Below, in pieces: positions 29,395-38,296 of a stretch of 64,000 bases of DNA. The translations under genes were made by a program, and so were the position numbers. The stretch is from Aliivibrio_A sp016764915 (GTDB lineage: Bacteria; Pseudomonadota; Gammaproteobacteria; Enterobacterales; Vibrionaceae). Under the pieces are notes generated by a model that searched no databases, was not told where the DNA came from, and was given only the letters and a program-made list of their open reading frames with translations. Where the stretch lies: contig OZ245058.1 in the NCBI GenBank assembly GCA_965224595.1, positions 2,790,001 to 2,854,000 on the forward strand, read 5' to 3'. Every line of letters starts with the position of its first letter. The stretch's first letter is position 1.

Positions 29395-31464
29395 ATGACT
29401 GAACAGAATTTTCTTATTGAGCTTGGTACAGAAGAACTTCCTCCAAAATCACTGCGCACACTAGCAGAAGCTTTTGCTAACAACTTTGAAGCTGAATTAA
29501 AAGCGGCAAGCTTAGATCATCAAGGTATTAAGTGGTTTGCTTCACCTCGTCGTCTTGCTCTTAAAGTCACGGCTTTGGCCCCTGGACAACAAGATAAGAT
29601 CGTTGAAAAGCGTGGACCTGCAATCAGTGCTGCATTTGATGCAGACGGTAATCCAACCAAAGCAGCTCAAGGCTGGGCGCGCGGAAATGGCATTACGGTA
29701 GAACAAGCAGATCGCATGAAGACCGACAAAGGCGAATGGCTGTTATACCAACAAGAAGTGAAAGGCAAATCTTCAAAAGCGTTAGTCATCGATCTTGCTG
29801 CTAATGCTCTGGCTAAGTTGCCAATCGCCAAGCCAATGCGCTGGGGAGACAAAACCACACAGTTTATTCGTCCCGTAAAAACGCTGACAGTACTGCTTGG
29901 TGATGAACTGATTGAAGGTTCAATTCTCGGTGTCAGTTCTGCACGTACTATTCGTGGACACCGCTTTATGGGTGAAGCTGAATTTACAATTGAACACGCT
30001 GATCAATACCCAACTCTGCTAGAAGAGCGTGGCAAAGTGTTGGCCGATTACGAAACCCGTAAGGCGATTATCCTTAAAGGTGCTAAAGCTGCAGCAGACG
30101 CTGTTGGCGGTATTGCCGATCTTGATGAAGAACTCGTTGAAGAGGTAACATCTCTGGTTGAGTGGCCTGTGGTATTAACCGCCTCTTTTGAGAACGATTT
30201 TCTTAACGTACCGTCTGAAGCACTGGTTTACACCATGAAGGGCGATCAGAAGTATTTCCCAGTTTATGATGCTGATGGCAACCTACTGCCTAAGTTTATC
30301 TTTGTTTCAAATATTGAATCTAAAGACCCTCGTCAGGTCATCGAAGGTAACGAAAAAGTGGTTCGCCCACGCCTTGCTGATGCTGAGTTTTTCTTTAAAA
30401 CCGACCGTAAGCGCCCATTGATTGATCGTCTTTCTGAGCTTGAAAATGCGATTTTCCAAAAACAGCTTGGTACGATTAAAGACAAAGTGGACCGCATTGG
30501 TGCGATGGCCTCTTTCATTGCCCCTAGCGTCAACGCTAACCTTGAGCATGCCGAACGAGCTGCTCTGCTGTGTAAGTGCGACTTAATGACCTCAATGGTT
30601 TTTGAGTTTACCGATACTCAAGGTGTGATGGGCATGCACTACGCTCGTCATGATGGTGAGCACGAAGATGTGGCCGTTGCACTGAACGAACAATACATGC
30701 CTCGTTTTGCTGGCGATGAGCTACCAAGCTCTGATGTAGCAGCAACCGTTGCTATTGCAGATAAAATGGATACTTTAGTTGGTATCTTTGGTATTGGCCA
30801 AGCACCTAAGGGCAGTGACCCATTTGCGCTTCGTCGTGCAGCACTTGGTGTACTTCGAATCATAGTAGAGAAGAACTACAACCTAGATTTAGTCGATCTG
30901 ATCGCTCATGCCAAACTGCAGTTTTCTGATAAACTTACCAACGCTAACGTTGAAAGTGACGTGCTTGATTTTATGCTGGGTCGCTTCCGCACTTGGTATC
31001 AAGATGAAGGACACAGTGTAGACGCAATTCAAGCGGTATTAGCCCGTCGACCAACCAAACCCGCTGATTTTGACCAACGAGTGAAAGCGGTAACCCACTT
31101 CCGCTCACTGGATGCGGCAGAATCATTAGCCGCTGCGAATAAACGTGTGGGTAATATCCTCGCTAAATTTGATGGTGAACTGGCTGCGGATATCGATTTA
31201 GCACTATTAACTGAAGATGCAGAGAAAGCCTTGGCTGAAAATGTTGAAGTGATGAGTGAAGCGCTAGAACCTGCCTTTGCAACCGGTGATTATCAACATG
31301 CTCTAAGCCAATTAGCGGCGCTACGCGACCCTGTTGATGCCTTCTTTGATAATGTAATGGTTATGGCTGATGATGAAAAACTGAAGCTTAACCGCTTAAC
31401 GTTACTCAACAACCTGCGTAACTTATTCTTAAAAGTTGCGGATATCTCCCTACTGCAAAAATAG
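29395..31464 (+). CDS. glyS: Glycyl-tRNA synthetase beta subunit
   Basis: A 689-residue subunit needed for tRNA-Gly recognition and editing-like functions of the heterotetramer. It begins TEQNFLIELGTEELPPKSL and contains ASPRRLALKV, KRGPAISAAFD, MKGDQKYFPVYDADG and the HD-like KCDLMTSMVFEFTDTQGVMG, with a C-terminal anticodon-binding-type helical region. Length equals E. coli GlyS (689). It is co-transcribed with glyQ and followed by a terminator. Confidence 0.97.
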   Translation: MTEQNFLIELGTEELPPKSLRTLAEAFANNFEAELKAASLDHQGIKWFASPRRLALKVTALAPGQQDKIVEKRGPAISAAFDADGNPTKAAQGWARGNGITVEQADRMKTDKGEWLLYQQEVKGKSSKALVIDLAANALAKLPIAKPMRWGDKTTQFIRPVKTLTVLLGDELIEGSILGVSSARTIRGHRFMGEAEFTIEHADQYPTLLEERGKVLADYETRKAIILKGAKAAADAVGGIADLDEELVEEVTSLVEWPVVLTASFENDFLNVPSEALVYTMKGDQKYFPVYDADGNLLPKFIFVSNIESKDPRQVIEGNEKVVRPRLADAEFFFKTDRKRPLIDRLSELENAIFQKQLGTIKDKVDRIGAMASFIAPSVNANLEHAERAALLCKCDLMTSMVFEFTDTQGVMGMHYARHDGEHEDVAVALNEQYMPRFAGDELPSSDVAATVAIADKMDTLVGIFGIGQAPKGSDPFALRRAALGVLRIIVEKNYNLDLVDLIAHAKLQFSDKLTNANVESDVLDFMLGRFRTWYQDEGHSVDAIQAVLARRPTKPADFDQRVKAVTHFRSLDAAESLAAANKRVGNILAKFDGELAADIDLALLTEDAEKALAENVEVMSEALEPAFATGDYQHALSQLAALRDPVDAFFDNVMVMADDEKLKLNRLTLLNNLRNLFLKVADISLLQK

Positions 31465-31485
31465 AGAATTTAGTCTCTCATAACA

Positions 31486-31511
31486 AGCCTCGCTCATTGC
31501 GGGGCTTTTTT
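31486..31511 (+). terminator. Terminator after glyQS
   Basis: AGCCTCGC (31486-31493) and GCGGGGCT (31499-31506) pair with one G-U, followed by a T run. Confidence 0.85.
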
Positions 31512-31614
31512 ATGATGCACTTTTATTGTACACAACGCTTTAAGTCTCAAGATCATTGAGGTATGTTGCCATTATAATATATTAATAAGTTGTTAAAATG
31601 GAGCAGTGGTCGTA

Positions 31615-32865
31615 ATGACATTTTCAAAGTTTGGTGAAAAATTCAATCGATATTCTGGCATTACTCAGTTAATGGATGATCTGAATGATGGCCTAAGAAC
31701 GCCAGGTATGATCATGCTTGGTGGTGGAAACCCCGCAGCAATTCCCGCCATGAATGATTACTTTACTGCCACCAGCCAAACACTGCTCGACTCTGGAGAG
31801 CTCGTTGCGTCAATGACCAATTACGATGGACCTCAAGGAAAGGATCTGTTTATTAAATCATTAGCAAAACTGCTTAATGATACCTATGGTTGGCCAATTA
31901 CAGAGAAAAATATCACACTCACCAACGGCAGCCAAAGTGCCTTTTTCTATCTGTTCAATCTTCTGGCTGGCACCTACCCTGATGGCAGTAAAAAGAAAAT
32001 TCTTCTGCCACTCGCCCCTGAATACATAGGTTACGCCGACTCGGAGTTAGAGTATGACTCATTCATCTCTTATCGCCCGGAGATTGAGTTGCTAGACAAC
32101 GGTCTGTTTAAGTATCATGTCGACTTTAATAAGTTAAAAGTCGACAGCTCTATCGGGGCTATCTGCGCATCGCGGCCAACTAACCCAACGGGCAACGTAC
32201 TGACGGATGATGAGATCATTAAATTAGATAAATTGGCCCGTGATAACAACATCCCCTTTATTATTGATAACGCCTATGGCCTCCCCTTTCCAAACATTAT
32301 TTTTGAGCCTGTCACCCCCTTTTGGAATGACAATACAGTTCTCTGCATGAGTCTCTCTAAGCTTGGTTTGCCAGGCATTCGCTGCGGTATCGTGATTGCT
32401 AACCAAGAGATATCTCAAGCGTTGACCAATATGAATGGCATCATCAGTTTAGCACCGGGTAGTCTAGGGCCAACCTATGCCCACCATATGATTGAATCTG
32501 ACGATCTACTGCGTGTCAGTGAAGATATTATTCAGCCCTATTATAGACAAAAGTCCACCAGCGCCGTGAATATGCTGCAACAAGCGATAACCGACCCTAG
32601 GTTTAAAATTCACAAACCAGAAGGCGCTATCTTTTTATGGTTATGGTTTGATGAGCTGCCAATTACCACCATGGAGCTTTATGCACGTCTAAAAAATAGA
32701 GGGGTATTAATTGTTCCTGGTGAGTACTTCTTTATTGGGCAACAAGAGGATTGGCCACATGCACATCAATGTTTGCGAATGAACTACGTGCAGAGTGATG
32801 AAAAGATGTTAGCCGGCATTACTATTATTGCTGACGAAGTGAAGAAGGCTTATTTAGAAGGGTAA
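31615..32865 (+). CDS. avtA: Valine-pyruvate aminotransferase AvtA
   Basis: A 416-residue fold-type I PLP enzyme that makes valine from 2-ketoisovalerate with alanine as donor. It matches E. coli AvtA through MTFSKFGEKFNRYSGITQLM, MLGGGNPA, LTNGSQSAFFYLFNLLAG, SRPTNPTGNVLTDDE, IDNAYGLPFPNIIF and SLSKLGLPGIRCGIV, which holds the PLP lysine. The frame opens at a GTG (31606); the ATG at 31615 gives the family start and has GGAG upstream. Confidence 0.94.
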   Translation: MTFSKFGEKFNRYSGITQLMDDLNDGLRTPGMIMLGGGNPAAIPAMNDYFTATSQTLLDSGELVASMTNYDGPQGKDLFIKSLAKLLNDTYGWPITEKNITLTNGSQSAFFYLFNLLAGTYPDGSKKKILLPLAPEYIGYADSELEYDSFISYRPEIELLDNGLFKYHVDFNKLKVDSSIGAICASRPTNPTGNVLTDDEIIKLDKLARDNNIPFIIDNAYGLPFPNIIFEPVTPFWNDNTVLCMSLSKLGLPGIRCGIVIANQEISQALTNMNGIISLAPGSLGPTYAHHMIESDDLLRVSEDIIQPYYRQKSTSAVNMLQQAITDPRFKIHKPEGAIFLWLWFDELPITTMELYARLKNRGVLIVPGEYFFIGQQEDWPHAHQCLRMNYVQSDEKMLAGITIIADEVKKAYLEG

Positions 32866-32875
32866 AGTAGGACTA

Positions 32876-32902
32876 AAAAGAGCGCTAACCGCGCTCTTTT
32901 AT
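32876..32902. terminator. Bidirectional terminator between avtA and ibpA
   Basis: AAAAGAGCGC and GCGCTCTTTT arms (32876-32900) around TAACC, flanked by A and T runs, between convergent genes. Confidence 0.87.
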
Positions 32903-32922
32903 CTCAAATATTGCTCATAACG

Positions 32923-33366
32923 TTATTGGTCGCTATTGATAATATTTTTACCATTAATCTCAATTTTTCGAGGTTTCATCGCTTCTGGTACTTCACGCTC
33001 TAATTCAACGTGCAACAGACCATTTTCCATATCAGCACCAATCACTTTGACATAATCCGCTAATTGAAACTTTCTTTCGAAGCCACGCTCAGCAATACCC
33101 TGATATAAATACGTTTTACTCTCGTCGGCTTTGGGACTATTGCCACGAACAATCAGCATATTTTCATGTTGAGTCAATTCAATCTGCTCATCAGAGAAAC
33201 CTGCCACCGCCATGGTGATACGGTAGTGATGTTCGTCTTTTTGTTCAATGTTATAAGGTGGGTAACCACCATTACAGTTTTTACTTGGGGTGGTCTCCAT
33301 CATATTTAATAGACGATCAAAACCAATAGCAGAACGATATAGGGGGGTGAAATCTACATTACGCAT
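32923..33366 (-). CDS. ibpA: Small heat-shock protein IbpA
   Basis: A 147-residue Hsp20 chaperone that binds unfolding proteins and keeps aggregates open for ClpB/DnaK. It starts RNVDFTPLYRSAIGFDRL as in E. coli IbpA, and the alpha-crystallin domain runs from about residue 35 (YNIEQKDEHHYRITMAVAGF) to the ERGFERKFQLADYVKV and GLLHVELEREVPEAMKPRKI strands, the latter close to the C-terminal IEI motif. Upstream are a sigma-32 promoter and a ROSE-like leader. Only one ibp gene is present here, unlike the ibpAB pair in E. coli. Confidence 0.95.
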   Translation of the reverse strand: MRNVDFTPLYRSAIGFDRLLNMMETTPSKNCNGGYPPYNIEQKDEHHYRITMAVAGFSDEQIELTQHENMLIVRGNSPKADESKTYLYQGIAERGFERKFQLADYVKVIGADMENGLLHVELEREVPEAMKPRKIEINGKNIINSDQ

Positions 33367-33373
33367 AATAACT

Positions 33374-33429
33374 ATCCTTACATTTAAGCAATAGCGAGTA
33401 CAACCGGCTCATAGAGCGCTAGTGGTTGT
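33374..33429 (-). promoter_or_regulatory. ROSE-like RNA thermometer in the ibpA leader
   Basis: On the minus strand ATTGCTT and AAGGAT form a hairpin with a 6-base loop that hides the ribosome site AAGGA; the G of TTGCT has no partner and bulges, the hallmark of ROSE elements. Upstream, ACAACC and GGTTGT enclose a GCTC-TAT-GAGC hairpin. Together these fit the multi-hairpin layout of ROSE leaders, which open at high temperature to permit translation. Confidence 0.8.
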
Positions 33430-33509
33430 CTCAATCTGATTGTATGACTCTCCAAAATGGACAAGTCGTTTTATCAAAAGACCCTTATTAGGCGTCTCTC
33501 TTACAATAG

Positions 33510-33537
33510 ATATCGGGGTTAATAATTTCATTTTCAA
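33510..33537 (-). promoter_or_regulatory. Sigma-32 heat-shock promoter of ibpA
   Basis: On the minus strand TTGAAA (33532-33537) and CCCCGATAT (33510-33518) are 13 bp apart, close to the RpoH consensus CTTGAAA-N13-17-CCCCATNT. The predicted leader is about 135 bases, enough to hold the thermometer. Confidence 0.75.
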
Positions 33538-33577
33538 CACTCATTGTGAAATAAATTATTTGTAGAGTCATAAATAT

Positions 33578-33608
33578 AAAAAAAACGCCGCTGAATCAGC
33601 GGCGTTTA
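33578..33608 (-). terminator. Terminator after gyrB
   Basis: On the minus strand AAACGCCGCTGA and TCAGCGGCGTTT form a 12-bp stem followed by a T run. Confidence 0.92.
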
Positions 33609-33635
33609 TATTGAATATATGTAACGTATCAGCAA

Positions 33636-36053
33636 CTAGACATCTAGGTTTGCAACGCGAAGTGCATTCTCTTCGATGAAGTTACGACGTGGTTCAACCT
33701 GATCACCCATCAAGGTAGTAAACAACTCATCAGCAGCAACGGCATCATTGATGGTCACTTGCAACATACGACGCTGTTCTGGATCCATCGTGGTTTCCCA
33801 CAACTGCTCAGGGTTCATCTCACCCAGACCTTTATAACGCTGTAGATACACACCACGACGAGACTCTTTAATCAACCAAGTTAAGCCTTCATCAAAGCTC
33901 TCCACTGGTTGTGTACGCTCTCCGCGTTGAACATATGCACCTTCCTCGATTAAACCGCTAAGCGCTTCTGAGAGGTCAGCTATACGACCGTACTCTTTCG
34001 AATTAAGAAGATCGATACTCAATATGTGTTCATACTCTACACCATGAGTTCTTACCACTAACTTAGGTACACAACAGCCTGACTCTTCATCTTTGAGCAC
34101 TACATACTCATATTGACTGGCACCAGACTCTTTTTCATTAAGAACAGATACTAACTGTTGAGTCCAAGCACTAACAGTAGACTCATCAGCACACATATCT
34201 TGAGTTAAACGCGGTGTATAAATCAACTCATTCAGCAGTGCTAAAGGGTAGCGACGGCTCATACGCTCAATCAGTTTGATGCCTGCATTATATTGAATAA
34301 CCAGTTTTTCAAGCTCAGGACCTGCAATCGCTGGAGCTCCAGGAGTCACAAACAGTGACGCGTTTTCAAGCGCCATTGTAAGTTGATATCGGCCATAAGC
34401 TTCTTCATCTTTAATGTACTGCTCTTGTTTGCCTTTTTTCACTTTATACAGTGGTGGTTGAGCAATGTAGATATAACCGTTCTCAATCAGCTCAGGCATT
34501 TGACGATAGAAGAAGGTTAAGAGCAGAGTACGGATGTGCGAACCATCCACATCGGCATCGGTCATGATGATGATATTATGGTAACGTAACTTCTCAATAT
34601 TGTACTCGTCACGACCAATACCACAACCTAGTGCAGTGATTAGGGTGCCAACCTCTTGAGAAGAGAGCATTTTATCAAAACGCGCTTTTTCAACGTTTAG
34701 AATCTTACCTTTCAGCGGTAAAATTGCTTGGTTTTTACGATTACGTCCCTGCTTGGCTGATCCGCCTGCAGAGTCCCCTTCCACTATATATAATTCAGAA
34801 AGAGCAGGATCTTTTTCCTGACAATCTGCGAGCTTACCAGGAAGACCAGCAATATCTAATGCACCTTTACGACGAGTCATCTCACGTGCTTTACGCGCGG
34901 CTTCACGCGCTCGAGCTGCATCAATGATTTTTGAACAAACCATTTTCGCTTCACTTGGATTCTCAATTAGGTATTCACCCAATTTTTCACCCGTGGCAGA
35001 CTCAACCGCTGATTTTACTTCAGAAGAGACCAGTTTTTCTTTGGTTTGACTTGAGAACTTAGGATCAGGAACTTTAACAGAAACGACCGCGGTTAACCCC
35101 TCACGAGCATCATCACCAGAGGTGGCTGCATTGGCTCTCTTAGAGTAACCCTCTTTTTCCATATAGGTGTTAAGAGTACGAGTCAGTGCAGAACGGAAAC
35201 CCGCTAAGTGAGTACCGCCATCTTTTTGTGGAATATTGTTGGTGTAACAGAAAATATTCTCTTGGAAACCATCATTCCACTGCATAGCTACTTCAACAGA
35301 GATACCATCTTCGCGCTCAAAATCGAAATGAAATACTTTTTGATGAATCGGCGTTTTATTTCGGTTTAAATGGGTAACAAATGCTTGAATACCACCTTTA
35401 TACCTAAAATGGTCTTCTTTCCCTTCTTCACGTAAATCCATCAAATAAATAGAAACACCCGAGTTAAGGAAAGAGAGCTCACGCAAACGTTTTGCCAAAA
35501 TATCATAATGAAACTCTATGTTAGTAAACGTCTCTTCACTTGGCCAGAATCGAATGCGAGTTCCTGTAGTATCAATGTCACCAATAGGCGCTAAAGGAGC
35601 TTCTGGCTCACCATGACGATAAATCTGTTGATGAATAAAGCCATGACGATTAATCGTCAACTCAACTTTCTCAGAAAGTGCGTTTACTACTGAAACACCA
35701 ACACCATGAAGACCGCCAGATACTTTATATGAGTTATCATCAAACTTTCCACCAGCGTGCAGTACCGTCATGATAACTTCAGCCGCTGACACTCCCTCTT
35801 CTGGGTGAATATCAGTTGGAATTCCACGACCATCATCACTCACAGAAACTGAATTATCTTCATGTATCTTGATGATGATTTCACTACAATGGCCAGCAAG
35901 AGCTTCATCGATAGAGTTATCGACAACCTCAAACACCATATGGTGAAGCCCGGTGCCATCATCGGTGTCGCCAATATACATTCCTGGACGCTTTCGTACC
36001 GCATCCAAGCCTCTTAAAACCTTAATACTCGATGAATCATAATTATTGGACAT
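33636..36053 (-). CDS. gyrB: DNA gyrase subunit B
   Basis: An 805-residue type II topoisomerase ATPase subunit that introduces negative supercoils with GyrA. The GHKL ATPase domain shows RKRPGMYIGDTDDGTGLHHM, EVVDNSIDEALAGHC, DDGRGIPTD and GGLHGVGVSVVNALS. The TOPRIM domain has EGDSAGGSAKQGRNRKNQA and TDADVDGSHI, and the C-terminal domain has YKGLGEMNPEQLWETTMDP. Length matches E. coli GyrB (804). It is the last gene of dnaA-dnaN-recF-gyrB, three bases after recF. Confidence 0.98.
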   Translation of the reverse strand: MSNNYDSSSIKVLRGLDAVRKRPGMYIGDTDDGTGLHHMVFEVVDNSIDEALAGHCSEIIIKIHEDNSVSVSDDGRGIPTDIHPEEGVSAAEVIMTVLHAGGKFDDNSYKVSGGLHGVGVSVVNALSEKVELTINRHGFIHQQIYRHGEPEAPLAPIGDIDTTGTRIRFWPSEETFTNIEFHYDILAKRLRELSFLNSGVSIYLMDLREEGKEDHFRYKGGIQAFVTHLNRNKTPIHQKVFHFDFEREDGISVEVAMQWNDGFQENIFCYTNNIPQKDGGTHLAGFRSALTRTLNTYMEKEGYSKRANAATSGDDAREGLTAVVSVKVPDPKFSSQTKEKLVSSEVKSAVESATGEKLGEYLIENPSEAKMVCSKIIDAARAREAARKAREMTRRKGALDIAGLPGKLADCQEKDPALSELYIVEGDSAGGSAKQGRNRKNQAILPLKGKILNVEKARFDKMLSSQEVGTLITALGCGIGRDEYNIEKLRYHNIIIMTDADVDGSHIRTLLLTFFYRQMPELIENGYIYIAQPPLYKVKKGKQEQYIKDEEAYGRYQLTMALENASLFVTPGAPAIAGPELEKLVIQYNAGIKLIERMSRRYPLALLNELIYTPRLTQDMCADESTVSAWTQQLVSVLNEKESGASQYEYVVLKDEESGCCVPKLVVRTHGVEYEHILSIDLLNSKEYGRIADLSEALSGLIEEGAYVQRGERTQPVESFDEGLTWLIKESRRGVYLQRYKGLGEMNPEQLWETTMDPEQRRMLQVTINDAVAADELFTTLMGDQVEPRRNFIEENALRVANLDV

Positions 36054-36056
36054 GAG

Positions 36057-37151
36057 TTACTCTCGCGTTGATATTTCTTGGTCTATTTTGCCATGTTCCA
36101 CAAAGAACATCTTGCCTTTTTCATCATGCATATCAGCAATCTGATCTTCGGTAATTGAACTAACAAAAACCTGGGCGCCAGTCAGCTGCAAATAGCGTGC
36201 AAGTAGCTGGCGACGTTGGCTATCCAGTTCGGATGCAAAATCATCGATTAGGTAGATACACTGTTTACCCGTTACTTCTGTTAAATGTTGTCCTTGGGCC
36301 AATCTTAAAGCACAAACAATCAACTTTAATTGACCTCTAGATAACACATCTTCAACAGGCGTTCCGGCTACCTTTATTTTTAAATCGGCTTTATTGGGTC
36401 CACCGACGGTATAACCTAACTGCTTATCTCGCTCAAAGTTTCTCTTAAGCAAGTCGGCATAGGGAGTCTCTTTCTCCCACCCTCTGTAATAAGAGAGCTT
36501 AAATTCAAACTCAGGCAAAAACTCCTGACAAATATTCTGGGTCGCTGTCGCTATTTGTTCAACATAGACACGGCGCCAATCATCAATTTTTTCCGATAAA
36601 TGAGATAACTCTTGATCCCAATAACTTAATTCTCGATAGTTCGTCGCTGTTTTTAATAATGCATTTCGTTGTTTAGTTAGACGTTTAACTCGGCTCCAAG
36701 CACTATAAAAGCCTGGTTCTACGTGAAAAACCCCCCAATCGATAAAAGAGCGACGGAATTTAGGCCCATCAGTAACCAACTCAAACCCTTCTGGATGAAT
36801 CAGTTGCAGCGGTAATACTTGCGCAAGTTGAGCCAGTTTTTGTCCGGTCTCACCGCCTATTTTAACCTCAGTTGTACCATCTCTCTGCTTATTTATACCA
36901 ATAGGTAACTCAAATTGATCCGCGGTTTTAAATCGACCATGTACAAAAAGCTCATTGCAGTCATGACGAATCACTCGACTAGTTAATGCGCTTTTAAATG
37001 AGCGTCCATGACCCAGTAGATAAAGTGCTTCAAGTACACTTGTTTTACCACTTCCATTCGGTCCTATCAGAAAATTAAAACCAGAAGATAGTGTCAAATC
37101 ACACTCTTTTATGTTTCTAAAGTCTTTAACGATCAGTCTGGTTAATGGCAT
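36057..37151 (-). CDS. recF: DNA repair and recombination protein RecF
   Basis: A 364-residue SMC-like ATPase that helps RecOR load RecA at gaps. It begins MPLTRLIVKDFRNIKECDL, with Walker A GPNGSGKTSVLEALYLLG near residue 30 and the signature and Walker B regions DVLSRGQLKLIVCALRLAQG and IYLIDDFASELD in the C-terminal half. Length is normal for the family. It lies between dnaN (18 bp upstream) and gyrB (3 bp downstream). Confidence 0.96.
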   Translation of the reverse strand: MPLTRLIVKDFRNIKECDLTLSSGFNFLIGPNGSGKTSVLEALYLLGHGRSFKSALTSRVIRHDCNELFVHGRFKTADQFELPIGINKQRDGTTEVKIGGETGQKLAQLAQVLPLQLIHPEGFELVTDGPKFRRSFIDWGVFHVEPGFYSAWSRVKRLTKQRNALLKTATNYRELSYWDQELSHLSEKIDDWRRVYVEQIATATQNICQEFLPEFEFKLSYYRGWEKETPYADLLKRNFERDKQLGYTVGGPNKADLKIKVAGTPVEDVLSRGQLKLIVCALRLAQGQHLTEVTGKQCIYLIDDFASELDSQRRQLLARYLQLTGAQVFVSSITEDQIADMHDEKGKMFFVEHGKIDQEISTRE

Positions 37152-37169
37152 TTATATCTCTAATTATTA

Positions 37170-38270
37170 TTAAAGACGAATTGGCATAACAACATACATA
37201 GCTTCGTCGTTATCACAATCTTCGACTAGTGCACTCGCATTCGCATCAGACATCGATATTCTGACTTGGTTACACTTTAAAGTATTCAATACATCAAGAA
37301 CATAACTGACATTAAAGCCAATTTCTAAATCATCTCCTTGATAACTTACATCTAAGAACTCTTCGGCTTCTTCTTGTTCTGGGTTATTAGCGGTAATGCA
37401 CATTTGATTGCCACCAACATTGACTCTGACACCACGAAACTTCTCATTAGAGAGAATTGCCGCTCTAGAGAAGGCTTGACGTAGCTCATCGCAACCCGCT
37501 TCTAACGTTTTATTAGTACTTTGTGGCATCACTCGGCGGTAGTCCGGGAAACGTCCATCAACAAGCTTTGAGGTAAATACAAAGTTATTCACCGATGCAC
37601 GAAGATTTGAGTTGCCAATTTGCAACGTTACATGTTGCTCAGGATTATCCAATAAACGAACCAGTTCCAATACACCCTTTCTTGGCATTATGACTTGTTT
37701 ACTTGGTGATTCACTCTCTAAAGTAACATTACATACCGCCATTCGGTGTCCATCAGTGGCCACAGAGCGCAATGTATTGCCATCAGTCTCAAACATCATA
37801 CCATTTAAATAGTAACGCACATCTTGATTGGCCATTGAAAACTGAGTGCTCTCAATTAACTTACGCAAATTAGACTGCAGTAACGTGATCTCTACTTCAC
37901 TTTGCCAATCTTCAATGTTTGGAAAATCAACCGCTGGCAATGTCGCCAGTGAAAACTTACTGCGGCCTGAACGAATAATGATACGTTCGCCTTCCAATAT
38001 TACCGTAATATTCGCAGCATCAGGCAGACCACGACAAATATCGAGAAACTTACGAGAAGGAACAGTCACTCTGCCCGCTTCAAATTCACCTTCAAGCATC
38101 GTCTTGCTGACAAGCTCTACTTCTAAGTCTGTACCCGTCATTGAAAGGTAACCATTCTCTACCTGCAACAATATGTTACCCAAAATAGGTAATGCGGGTC
38201 TGCCGCCTAGCGCTCCAGAGACTTGCTGGAGAGGTTTTAATAACGTATTACGTTCTATTGTAAATTTCAT
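37170..38270 (-). CDS. dnaN: DNA polymerase III beta sliding clamp DnaN
   Basis: A 366-residue ring-forming processivity clamp, the same length as E. coli DnaN. The three repeated clamp domains are present: the N-terminal MKFTIERNTLLKPLQQVSGA and GNILLQVENGYLSMTGTDLE, the middle RYYLNGMMFETDGNTLRSVATDGHR region, and the C-terminal tail EAMYVVMPIRL that shapes the partner-binding pocket. It starts 26 bp after the dnaA stop and is probably co-transcribed. Confidence 0.98.
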   Translation of the reverse strand: MKFTIERNTLLKPLQQVSGALGGRPALPILGNILLQVENGYLSMTGTDLEVELVSKTMLEGEFEAGRVTVPSRKFLDICRGLPDAANITVILEGERIIIRSGRSKFSLATLPAVDFPNIEDWQSEVEITLLQSNLRKLIESTQFSMANQDVRYYLNGMMFETDGNTLRSVATDGHRMAVCNVTLESESPSKQVIMPRKGVLELVRLLDNPEQHVTLQIGNSNLRASVNNFVFTSKLVDGRFPDYRRVMPQSTNKTLEAGCDELRQAFSRAAILSNEKFRGVRVNVGGNQMCITANNPEQEEAEEFLDVSYQGDDLEIGFNVSYVLDVLNTLKCNQVRISMSDANASALVEDCDNDEAMYVVMPIRL

Positions 38271-38296
38271 ATCAGCGATTTTTACTTATCTATAGT

